A stretch of 14,168 nucleotides of DNA. Origin: Acidimicrobiia bacterium. Its GTDB lineage: Bacteria; Actinomycetota; Acidimicrobiia; Acidimicrobiales; Ilumatobacteraceae. Positions 6,870 through 13,495 of this stretch are shown here, in pieces (position 1 is the stretch's first letter; each line of letters opens with the position of its first letter). The notes under the pieces are model-generated. The model saw nothing but the letters and a program-made list of their open reading frames with translations. It was not told the origin of the DNA and did no database searches. Made by a program: the position numbers and the translations under genes. Where the stretch lies: NCBI GenBank assembly GCA_013815505.1, contig JACDGA010000018.1, forward strand, positions 1 to 14,168, read 5' to 3'.

Positions 6870-6918
6870 CCTGTCTCAGCGATTTCCGCCGGCGCTGCGT
6901 GTTGTCGCTGACACGGGC
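6869..6918. other. imperfect stem-loop upstream of ruvC
   Basis: Bases 6869-6882 pair with 6905-6918: 14 positions with one C-C mismatch (6875/6912) and one G-U pair. The 22-base loop itself contains the palindrome CGCCGGCG. It starts at the end of repeat copy 2. It may be a terminator or part of the same repeat family. Confidence 0.35.
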
Positions 6919-6972
6919 GGAGGTCGCCGACGCCGAGGAGTGCAGTTCCCTCGCTCGGGCGGGTGGGGCGAC

Positions 6973-6978
6973 TACGCT
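6973..6978 (+). promoter_or_regulatory. probable -10 box of ruvC
   Basis: TACGCT lies eight bases before the GTG start at 6987 and immediately before a palindromic operator. Transcription would start about two bases before the GTG. No clear -35 box is seen. Confidence 0.5.
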
Positions 6979-6979
6979 G

Positions 6980-6993
6980 CGAACTTGTGTTCG
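6980..6993. promoter_or_regulatory. LexA/SOS-box-like operator at ruvC
   Basis: CGAAC-TTGT-GTTCG is a perfect 5-bp dyad around four bases. It matches the CGAACnnnnGTTCG core recognised by LexA in actinobacteria and Bacillus-type bacteria. It begins two bases after the -10 box and covers the expected transcription start and the GTG start codon, an ideal position to block initiation. The ruv genes are known LexA targets in several bacteria. Confidence 0.75.
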
Positions 6994-7511
6994 GACGCGA
7001 ACGCCGTGTGCTCGGCATCGACCCGGGGTTGACCCGCTGCGGCTACGCCGTCGTCGACGGCACCGCGTCGGGCGCAACCGCCGTTGCGCTCGGCGTGCTG
7101 CGGACGCCTCCGGAGGCGCCGCTGCCCGCACGACTTGCCGCCCTGCTCGACGACATCGAAGGCTTGCTCGTCGAGTATGCACCCGATGTCGTGGCCGTCG
7201 AGCAGGTGTTCTTCCAGGTCAACGTGCGCACGGCGATGAGCGTGGGGCAGGCGAGCGGGCTGGCGCTGGCCACGGCCTCGCGACGAGGGTGCGAGGTCGT
7301 GCAGTACACCCCGAACCAGGTGAAGGACGCAGTTGCCGGCTGGGGCGCAGCGAGTAAGGAGCAGGTGGCGCAGATGGTGCAGCGTCGCCTCGGGCTGCGC
7401 AGCGTGCCTCGCCCGGCGGACGCCGCCGATGCCGCTGCGCTGGCGCTCTGCCACCTCTCGATGGCGCCGATGCGAGCGTCGGTGGCCCAGGCGACGGTGC
7501 CCTCGAAATGA
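6987..7511 (+). CDS. ruvC: Holliday junction endonuclease RuvC
   Basis: The product has 174 residues, normal for RuvC, which cuts Holliday junctions symmetrically as a dimer bound to RuvAB. The four acidic catalytic residues are visible: D12 in VLGIDPG, E72 in VAVEQVFF, and D145 and D148 in PADAADAAALALCH. The segment MSVGQASG and the YTPNQVKDAVAGWG region also match the family. GTG at 6987 was chosen over GTG at 6963, because the latter precedes the -10 box and operator, and over GTG at 7008, which begins at the first strand. The start codon lies within the LexA-like box, so the gene should be induced by DNA damage. The last four bases overlap ruvA (ATGA). Confidence 0.95.
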   Translation: MFGRERRVLGIDPGLTRCGYAVVDGTASGATAVALGVLRTPPEAPLPARLAALLDDIEGLLVEYAPDVVAVEQVFFQVNVRTAMSVGQASGLALATASRRGCEVVQYTPNQVKDAVAGWGAASKEQVAQMVQRRLGLRSVPRPADAADAAALALCHLSMAPMRASVAQATVPSK

Positions 7512-8110
7512 TCGGATCACTGCGCGGTCAGGTGCTCGAGCGAGATCTCGAAGGCCGGGTCCTTGTTGACGTTGCCGGCGTGGGCTACGACGTCGTCGTC
7601 TCGCCGAGATTGCTCGCCGAGCTCGAGCCCACCTCGTCGGTGTTCCTCTACATCCACCACCACATCCGCGAGGACGCGCAGACCCTCTACGGGTTCGCCA
7701 CGGTGGACGACCGCGCCACGTTCCGCGTGCTGCTCACGACGCACGGCGTCGGACCGGCACTCGCGCTCGCGATCCTTGCGACGCATCCGCCCGCCGTGCT
7801 TGTCGACGTCGTCGCCGAGGGCGATGCCGGCGCGCTGACCCTGGTGCCGGGTGTCGGCAAGAAGACCGCAGAGCGGCTGATCGTGGAGCTGCGCAACCGG
7901 CTCTCGCTGCCCATCATCGAGGGCGGCGCACCGCTGACCGGCGGCGAGCGCGCCGGTCCGTCGGCCATCGCCGAGGTGCGCGAGGCGTTGGCCGGACTCG
8001 GCTACCAGCCTGACGAGATCCGCGAGTCGCTGCGCGAGCTGGCCGTCGACGGCGAACCTGCGTCGCTGCTGCGCGAGGCCCTGCAACAGCTGGCGGTGCG
8101 CCGTGCGTGA
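7508..8110 (+). CDS. ruvA: Holliday junction DNA-binding protein RuvA
   Basis: The product has 200 residues. RuvA tetramers hold the four-way junction and load the RuvB motor. The N-terminal OB-like domain starts MIGSLRGQVLE and includes DVAGVGYDV and HHHIREDAQTLYGF. Two helix-hairpin-helix motifs follow (THGVGPALALAIL, about 78-90, and VPGVGKKTAERLIVEL, about 113-128). They bind the DNA backbone without base preference. The linker of about 20 residues precedes the C-terminal RuvB-binding domain (AIAEVREALAGLGYQPDEI). The start overlaps the ruvC stop by four bases, and the end overlaps ruvB by eight, so the three genes are translated as a coupled set. Confidence 0.97.
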   Translation: MIGSLRGQVLERDLEGRVLVDVAGVGYDVVVSPRLLAELEPTSSVFLYIHHHIREDAQTLYGFATVDDRATFRVLLTTHGVGPALALAILATHPPAVLVDVVAEGDAGALTLVPGVGKKTAERLIVELRNRLSLPIIEGGAPLTGGERAGPSAIAEVREALAGLGYQPDEIRESLRELAVDGEPASLLREALQQLAVRRA

Positions 8111-9140
8111 GGAGTTCGTCGATCCCGATTCCGTCGACGCCGAGGAGCGCAGCGTCGAAGCGGGGCTGCGACCGGCGACGCTCGCCGAGTTCGTTGGTCA
8201 GCCCGAGCTGCGCGAGCACCTTCAGGTCGTGCTCGGCGCGGCTCGTCGGCGCCAGCAGGCAGTCGACCACCTGTTGTTCGCCGGACCTCCCGGGCTCGGA
8301 AAGACGACGCTCGCCAGCATTGTCGCCGCAGAGATGGACGTCGCCCTCCACATCACGTCGGGTCCCGCGCTCGAACGTGCCGGCGACCTTGCTGCCATCC
8401 TCACCAAGCTCGAGCCGCACGACGTGCTGTTCATCGACGAGATCCATCGCCTCTCGCGCGTCGTCGAAGAGATCCTCTATCCGGCGATGGAGGACTTCCA
8501 GCTCGACATCGTCGTCGGCAAGGGCCCCGCAGCGTCGAGCATCCGCCTCACGCTGCCGCCGTTCACGCTCGTCGGTGCGACGACTCGCACCGGCATGATC
8601 ACCGGTCCGCTGCGAGATCGCTTCGGTCTCGTCGCACGGCTCGACTACTACAACGCCGACGACCTGCGCGCCATCGTCGTGCGGGCGTCGGGGATCCTCG
8701 ACGTGCACATCGACACCGACGGCGCCAGGGAGATCGCCCGCCGCTCGCGCGGCACACCGCGAATCGCCAACCGGCTGCTGCGGCGCGTGCGCGACTTCGC
8801 AGAGATGCGCGTGAAGGGGCGCATCGACGCCACCGTCGCACGCGACGGGCTCGCGCTCTTCGGTGTCGACGACAAGGGCCTCGACAAGGTCGACAGGGCG
8901 ATCCTGAGCGCGCTCTGCGAGCCATTCCGAGGACGTGCGGTGGGACTGTCGACGCTGGCGATCAGCGTCGGCGAGCAGCCCGAGACCGTCGAGGACGTCT
9001 ACGAGCCGTTCCTCATCCAGCTCGGGATGCTTGCCCGCACACCGCGGGGACGGGTGGCGATGCCCGTCGCCTACGAGCACCTCGGTCTCGTCGCGCCGAC
9101 CGACAACCCACGCGGTGGTCATCGCTCGCTGTTCGACTGA
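8103..9140 (+). CDS. ruvB: Holliday junction branch migration ATPase RuvB
   Basis: The product is a 345-residue AAA+ ATPase, the hexameric motor that drives branch migration. Walker A is GPPGLGKTT (61-69), Walker B is LFIDEIHRLS (D112, E113), sensor 1 is the GATTRTG segment, and GPLRDRFG carries the arginine finger. The winged-helix C-terminus shows GLSTLAISVGEQPETVEDVYEPFLIQLGML in two halves and TPRGRVAMP. The N-terminus is typical (RPATLAEFVGQ). GTG at 8103 was taken as the start, overlapping ruvA by eight bases. No separate ribosome binding site is obvious, which supports coupling to ruvA. Seven bases separate its stop from queA. Confidence 0.97.
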   Translation: MREEFVDPDSVDAEERSVEAGLRPATLAEFVGQPELREHLQVVLGAARRRQQAVDHLLFAGPPGLGKTTLASIVAAEMDVALHITSGPALERAGDLAAILTKLEPHDVLFIDEIHRLSRVVEEILYPAMEDFQLDIVVGKGPAASSIRLTLPPFTLVGATTRTGMITGPLRDRFGLVARLDYYNADDLRAIVVRASGILDVHIDTDGAREIARRSRGTPRIANRLLRRVRDFAEMRVKGRIDATVARDGLALFGVDDKGLDKVDRAILSALCEPFRGRAVGLSTLAISVGEQPETVEDVYEPFLIQLGMLARTPRGRVAMPVAYEHLGLVAPTDNPRGGHRSLFD

Positions 9141-9147
9141 GGCCGCC

Positions 9148-10149
9148 ATGCGCCTCGACGACTTCGACTACTCGCTCCCGGACGATCGCATCGCGCAGAC
9201 GCCGGTGGAGCCACGTGACTCTGCCCGCCTGCTCGTCGACAGGGGAGCGGCTGCGCCCGGGCACCACCGCATCCGCGACCTGCCAGAGTTGCTACGCCCC
9301 GGTGACGTCCTCGTCGTCAACGACACGAAGGTGCGCCCCGCCAGGCTGCGGCTGCATCGCCGGACGGGCGGCGCAGCCGAGGTGCTGCTGCTGCGACCGG
9401 ACGCGGGCGGGTGGACCGCGCTCGTGCGGCCAGGGCGCAAGCTGCGCAACGGTGAGGAGCTGCTGACCGACGACGGCACCGCGATCGTGCGCGTCGGTGA
9501 CCACGGTGAGGGCGGCACCCGCCGCGTCGACGTGCTCTTGCCCGACGTCGCCGCTGCGCTCGATCGCTACGGCGAGCTGCCGCTCCCGCCGTACATCACG
9601 ACGGCGCTCGACCGGCCCGACCGCTACCAGACCGTGTACGCCCGCCGATCGGCGTCGGCCGCCGCGCCGACCGCCGGGCTGCACCTCACCGACGACTTGA
9701 TCGCCCGACTGCGAGCGTGTGACATCGACGTCGTCGCGGTCGAGCTCGTCGTCGGTCTCGACACGTTCGGGCCGATCACCGAGGACGACCCGCTGCATCA
9801 CCACATCCACCGCGAGGAGTACGCGGTGCCGGCCGCGACCATGGCCCGTTGTGCGGACGCCGAGCGAGTCGTCGCCGTCGGCACCACGGCGACACGGGCC
9901 CTCGAGTCGGCGATGCGTGCCGGCGAGTTGTCGGGCAGGACCGACCTGTTCATCCACCGCGGCTACCGCTGGCAGCTCGTCGATGTGATGCTGACGAACT
10001 TCCACCTCCCACGTACGACACTGCTGATGATGATCGACGCCTTCGTGGGTGCCAGCTGGCGCCACCTCTACGACATCGCCCTGGCGGAGGGGTATCGGTT
10101 CGCGTCGTTCGGCGACGCGATGCTCCTCGACAGGGGCGCACGCAACTGA
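9148..10149 (+). CDS. queA: S-adenosylmethionine:tRNA ribosyltransferase-isomerase QueA
   Basis: The product has 333 residues, close to the family length. QueA transfers and isomerises the ribosyl part of S-adenosylmethionine onto 7-aminomethyl-7-deazaguanine in the tRNA wobble position, giving epoxyqueuosine. Motifs are FDYSLPDDRIAQTPVEPRD near the start, VLVVNDTKVRPARL, GELPLPPYI, the YQTVYARR...AAPTAGLH block (Y164 to H179), VGLDTFGPI and HREEYAVP. The end has TNFHLPRTTLLMMIDAF. The ATG at 9148 gives the canonical N-terminus. A longer in-frame reading back into ruvB was rejected. It follows ruvB by seven bases and shares one base with tgt (TGATG), so queA-tgt lies in the ruv operon. Confidence 0.97.
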   Translation: MRLDDFDYSLPDDRIAQTPVEPRDSARLLVDRGAAAPGHHRIRDLPELLRPGDVLVVNDTKVRPARLRLHRRTGGAAEVLLLRPDAGGWTALVRPGRKLRNGEELLTDDGTAIVRVGDHGEGGTRRVDVLLPDVAAALDRYGELPLPPYITTALDRPDRYQTVYARRSASAAAPTAGLHLTDDLIARLRACDIDVVAVELVVGLDTFGPITEDDPLHHHIHREEYAVPAATMARCADAERVVAVGTTATRALESAMRAGELSGRTDLFIHRGYRWQLVDVMLTNFHLPRTTLLMMIDAFVGASWRHLYDIALAEGYRFASFGDAMLLDRGARN

Positions 10150-11246
10150 TGCACGGCGTCACGGCCACAGTGCTGGCGAACGACGGAACGGCGAGGTCGA
10201 CGGTGGCCACGACGGCACGGGGGAGTTATCGCACGCCGTGCTACATGCCCGTCGGCACCCGGGGGGCGGTGCGCTACCTCAGCGCCGCCGACTACTCGTC
10301 GCTCGGCGCCGAGATCGTGCTCGCCAACACGTATCACCTGATGTTGCGCCCAGGCGCCGAGACCGTCGCCCACCTCGGTGGCCTCGGCGCGTTCACCGGG
10401 TGGGATGGACTGACGCTCACCGACTCCGGTGGCTTCCAGGTCTTCTCGCTCGAACCCGACGTCGACGACGACGGGGTCACGTTCGCGAGCGTGTACGACG
10501 GCAGCACGCACCGGTTGACCCCTGAATCGGCCGTCGCCATCCAAGAGCTGATCGGAGCCGACATCCAGATGGCGCTCGACGTGTGCCCGCCGCTCCCGAG
10601 CCCCGACGAGGTCGTCCGACTCGCCGTCGAGCGCACCGTGGCGTGGGCGAGCCGGGCACGGGCGGCGCACCGCCGGGGAGACCAGGCGCTGTTCGGGATC
10701 GTGCAGGGCGGCACGTCGGCGACGTTGCGCAGCGAGTGCGCGAGGCGAATCGTCGACATCGGTTTCGACGGCTACGCGATCGGCGGCCTGTCGGTGGGGG
10801 AGCGGCGCGACGAGATGATCGTCGCGTTGTCGGCGACGATCGAGCACCTCCCGACGGATCGCCCCCGCTACCTCATGGGTGTCGGCGACCCTGCCGGGAT
10901 GATCGAGGCCATCGCTGCAGGTGTCGATCAGTTCGACTGCGTTCTGCAGAGCCGTCTCGGGCGCCACGGCACCGCACTCACGAGCACCGGCAAGCTGCAC
11001 GTCAAGGCGGCGCGGCACGCGCTCGAGGACGAGCCACTCGATCCGACGTGCGCCTGCGACACGTGCGCACGCCACAGCCGTGGCTATCTCCGGCACTTGT
11101 TCAACGTCGGCGAGGGGACCGCGGCCCGGCTCGTGACGGTGCACAACATCGCGTTCACGCTTGCCCTGATGGCACGCGCTCGCGAGGCGATCGCCGTCGG
11201 ATCGATGGCGACGCTGCGCCACGAGGTGCTGTCGATCTGGGGATGA
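10149..11246 (+). CDS. tgt: queuine/preQ1 tRNA-guanine transglycosylase
   Basis: The product has 365 residues. Tgt replaces the wobble guanine of GUN anticodon tRNAs with a 7-deazaguanine, preQ1 in bacteria. The next gene product before it, QueA, then acts on that base. The TIM-barrel motifs are TPCYMPVGTRG, LANTYHLMLRPG, TDSGGFQVFSL, MALDVCPP (D144), FGIVQGG and the nucleophile D263 in QFDCV. The zinc site is C301, C303, C306 and H332 in the standard C-x-C-x2-C-x25-H pattern. The usual PTR after DCV(L/M) reads QSR here (Q267, S268), a departure in a conserved active-site loop. The catalytic aspartates are intact, so activity is expected. The start shares one base with the queA stop. Confidence 0.96.
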   Translation: MHGVTATVLANDGTARSTVATTARGSYRTPCYMPVGTRGAVRYLSAADYSSLGAEIVLANTYHLMLRPGAETVAHLGGLGAFTGWDGLTLTDSGGFQVFSLEPDVDDDGVTFASVYDGSTHRLTPESAVAIQELIGADIQMALDVCPPLPSPDEVVRLAVERTVAWASRARAAHRRGDQALFGIVQGGTSATLRSECARRIVDIGFDGYAIGGLSVGERRDEMIVALSATIEHLPTDRPRYLMGVGDPAGMIEAIAAGVDQFDCVLQSRLGRHGTALTSTGKLHVKAARHALEDEPLDPTCACDTCARHSRGYLRHLFNVGEGTAARLVTVHNIAFTLALMARAREAIAVGSMATLRHEVLSIWG

Positions 11247-11253
11247 CCATCGC

Positions 11254-11259
11254 TAGGCT
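11254..11259 (+). promoter_or_regulatory. possible -10 box of yajC-secDF
   Basis: TAGGCT lies just after the tgt stop and would start a transcript with a leader of about 40 bases before the yajC ATG at 11307. The 60-base gap is the only break between queA and secF, so an internal promoter here is reasonable. No -35 box is evident. Confidence 0.3.
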
Positions 11260-11288
11260 GCCCCGTCGGCCCGGAGCCGCCGGACCCC

Positions 11289-11294
11289 GAGGAG
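11289..11294 (+). promoter_or_regulatory. ribosome binding site of yajC
   Basis: GAGGAG is the strongest purine-rich site in this gap. It lies 12 bases before the ATG at 11307, rather far but the only candidate. It supports the long N-terminus given for YajC. Confidence 0.4.
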
Positions 11295-11306
11295 ATCTCA
11301 CACACC

Positions 11307-11747
11307 ATGTCGTATTCCGCGCTGATGGCCCATGCCGGCTTCCTGCTCGCCGGTACCAGCTCACCGGGAACAAATCCGCCCGGCACCACGGGTGCCACCA
11401 CGGCATCCACGGCGGCGGAGGACGACAACGGGGGGAGCGCCGTCGGCGCCATTGTTCAGCTCGGCATCCTGCTGCTCATCCCGGTCGGGATGTACTTCCT
11501 CATGATCCGCCCGCAACGGCGCCGGATGCGTGAGCAACAGTCCCTGCAGAAAGAGCTCGGGATCGGCGACGAGATCGTCACGAACTCGGGAATCTACGGG
11601 TTCATCACGGGCTTCGAGAACGACGACCGGGTGTGGGTCGAGATCGACGACGACGTGCAGATCCGTGTCGCGCGGGCCGCCATCCAGGGCAAGACGGACA
11701 CGTCGACGCCGGCGACCGAGAGCACCGATCGCACCACGTCGTCCTGA
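11307..11747 (+). CDS. yajC: YajC, Sec translocon accessory subunit
   Basis: The product has 146 residues. YajC is a single-span membrane partner of SecDF at the SecYEG channel. The hydrophobic segment is at about 47-66, followed by the signature MIRPQRRRMREQQ and the small domain with LGIGDEIVTNSGIYGFITGF. In most bacteria the membrane segment begins near residue 15-20. Here about 45 residues rich in Thr, Ser, Gly and Pro precede it and should lie outside the cell. A shorter start is unlikely because no suitable start codon lies just before the membrane segment. The C-terminal tail is also Thr/Ser-rich. The stop shares one base with the secD ATG (TGATG). Confidence 0.92.
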   Translation: MSYSALMAHAGFLLAGTSSPGTNPPGTTGATTASTAAEDDNGGSAVGAIVQLGILLLIPVGMYFLMIRPQRRRMREQQSLQKELGIGDEIVTNSGIYGFITGFENDDRVWVEIDDDVQIRVARAAIQGKTDTSTPATESTDRTTSS

Positions 11748-13495
11748 TGCGCGCCCGCCTTTGGACCTCGCTGCTCGGCATCGTCATTGCGACGGTCGCC
11801 CTGCTCGGGTACAACGGCTACGAGGGCAACGAGCCGGCACTCGGCCTGGATTTGCAAGGCGGAGCGTCCGTGGTGCTCGAGCCGGTGACGGAGGCAGATC
11901 GCGAAGACCTGGAATTCGTCGCCGAGCTCGTGCGTGACGCCGTCGACTCGCTCGGCATCGCCGAGCCCGACGTCCGCGTCGAGGGCGACACGATCGTGGT
12001 GGATCTCCCCGGCGTCGACGACCAGGACGAGGCGCTCGAGCTGGTGAACGTGTCCGGCGAGGTCTCGCTGCACCCGGTGCTGCAGTGCATCGATCCGACG
12101 CCCGAGCCGACTGCGACCACGACGCCGGACGCGTCGCCGACGACGGTGCCGACCTCGACCCCGACGAGCGGCACGACGGGGTCCACCGCCTCGATCGGCT
12201 CGTCGACGCCACCCTCTGCGCCGTCCACGACCGGGGCGACGACGCCGGCGACCACCACGGGATCGACGACGACGGCGACGCCGTCGGGCTTCCGCAACCC
12301 GGATCCCACCGATCCGCCGACGGTGACGACGAGCGGCGACACGACCGAGCCCACCGCCACGACGGCGCCGAGCTCGACGCCCAGCGCCACGACTTCACCC
12401 GGTTCGACGACGCCGGCGAGCAGTGGACCGGCGACGACGCTGCCACCGGCCACCACCACGACGACGCCTTTCTTCGTCGCCACGACCGTGGCCCCCGAGC
12501 CCTCCTACCCGATCAACAACTCGGACGGCACGCTGATCATGGAGACCTCCGATGGGCTGCTTTGCAACGTCGGTCCTTCCGGCGCGACAGGGCAGGTGTT
12601 CCAGCGCAAGAGCTCCGACGCCGTCGTGCAAGGCGCGTCGTGGGGAGTCACGACGCAGCTGTCGGGCAGTGGTGTCGGCACATGGAACACGCTCGCTGCG
12701 GAGTGCTTCGCCGGCTCGGGGGCCTGCCCGAGCCGGCAGCTGGCGATCGCTCTCGACGGTGAGATCGTCTCGGCGCCGGTCGTGCAACAGCCGTCGTTCA
12801 CCGACGAGGTGAGCATCACCGGCACCTTCACAGAGACCGAGGCCCGTGATCTCGCCTCGGTCCTCAACCGTGGCGCCTACCCCTTCAAGATCGAGCCTCA
12901 GACCGTGCAGGGCGTCTCGGCGTCGTCGGGCGAGGAGGCGCTGCGGGCCGTGCTCATCGCCGGGGCGGTCGGCATCGCCTTCGTGATGCTGTTCATGCTG
13001 CTCTACTACCGGGCGCTCGCGGGCATCATCCTCGTCGGACTGCTGCTTTCGGGGGCGATGCTCTACGCCGTGATCTCGTTGCTGTCGGCACAGCGCAACC
13101 TGACGCTCACGATCGCCGGCTGCGCCGGCATCATCGTGTCCGTCGGCGTCACCGTCGACTCGTACGTCGTGTTCTTCGAGCGACTGAAAGACGAGGTGCG
13201 CCACGGGCGTTCGCTTCGGAATTCGGCCGCCAGAGGGTTCAGCGCCTCGTGGCGGACGATCCTCAACGCCAACCTCGCCTCACTGATCGGCGCGCTCGTG
13301 CTGTTCTGGCTGAGCGTCGGTTCCGTGCGGGGATTTGCCTTCTTTCTCGCCCTCTCCACCATCATCGACATGGTCGTCGCCTACTTCTTCACGAGACCCG
13401 CCGTGCTCCTCCTCGCACGCAGCGGCAGGGTGGGCGCGCGGAGGGTGTTCGGCATCGACACGTCGACGCGCAACACGGCGCAAGGTGCGTCATGA
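11747..13495 (+). CDS. secD: protein translocase subunit SecD
   Basis: The product has 582 residues. SecD with SecF uses the proton gradient to help pull secreted proteins through SecYEG from outside. An N-terminal membrane segment (about 7-22) is followed by LGLDLQGG (32-39) and the P1 domain start (VEGDTIVVDLPGV). A low-complexity Thr/Ser/Pro insert covers about 117-240. The P1 domain resumes with LDGEIVSAPV and TGTFTETEARDLASVLNRGAYP. A five-helix RND-type membrane part follows. The TVDSYVVFFERLKDE motif carries the proton-relay aspartate and replaces the usual AVDANVLIFER pattern. Four extracytoplasmic cysteines (C114, C273, C320, C327) may form disulfides (inference). It overlaps secF by four bases (ATGA). 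Confidence 0.96.
   Translation: MRARLWTSLLGIVIATVALLGYNGYEGNEPALGLDLQGGASVVLEPVTEADREDLEFVAELVRDAVDSLGIAEPDVRVEGDTIVVDLPGVDDQDEALELVNVSGEVSLHPVLQCIDPTPEPTATTTPDASPTTVPTSTPTSGTTGSTASIGSSTPPSAPSTTGATTPATTTGSTTTATPSGFRNPDPTDPPTVTTSGDTTEPTATTAPSSTPSATTSPGSTTPASSGPATTLPPATTTTTPFFVATTVAPEPSYPINNSDGTLIMETSDGLLCNVGPSGATGQVFQRKSSDAVVQGASWGVTTQLSGSGVGTWNTLAAECFAGSGACPSRQLAIALDGEIVSAPVVQQPSFTDEVSITGTFTETEARDLASVLNRGAYPFKIEPQTVQGVSASSGEEALRAVLIAGAVGIAFVMLFMLLYYRALAGIILVGLLLSGAMLYAVISLLSAQRNLTLTIAGCAGIIVSVGVTVDSYVVFFERLKDEVRHGRSLRNSAARGFSASWRTILNANLASLIGALVLFWLSVGSVRGFAFFLALSTIIDMVVAYFFTRPAVLLLARSGRVGARRVFGIDTSTRNTAQGAS
12095..12466 (+). repeat. low-complexity Thr/Ser/Pro-coding tract inside secD
   Basis: About 124 codons, mostly Thr, Ser, Pro, Ala and Gly, rich in ACG, ACC and TCG triplets. 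The tract begins just after C114 and ends before the hydrophobic FFVATTVAPEP segment. The triplet repetition could allow length change by slippage. It resembles O-mannosylated linkers of actinobacterial exported proteins in composition, but glycosylation is not shown by sequence. Confidence 0.85.

Noticed and set aside
6963..6986. Upstream GTG as ruvC start
   Set aside because: It lies before the -10 box and operator, so it would not be on the predicted message, and it adds unconserved residues.
6799..7032. 77-codon plus-strand frame through the bcp-ruvC gap
   Set aside because: It crosses repeat copy 2, hairpins, the promoter and operator, has no family signature, and overlaps ruvC in another frame.
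9141..9147. preQ1 riboswitch before queA
   Set aside because: Only seven bases separate ruvB and queA, and the tgt start overlaps queA. There is no room for an aptamer.
7914..9149. 411-codon minus-strand frame opposite ruvB
   Set aside because: ruvB on the + strand has all AAA+ motifs. The opposite frame has none.
10068..11222. 384-codon minus-strand frame opposite tgt
   Set aside because: Shadow of tgt, with no recognisable domain.
10583..11533. 316-codon plus-strand frame overlapping tgt and yajC
   Set aside because: Arg/Pro-rich out-of-frame shadow of tgt that runs on into yajC.
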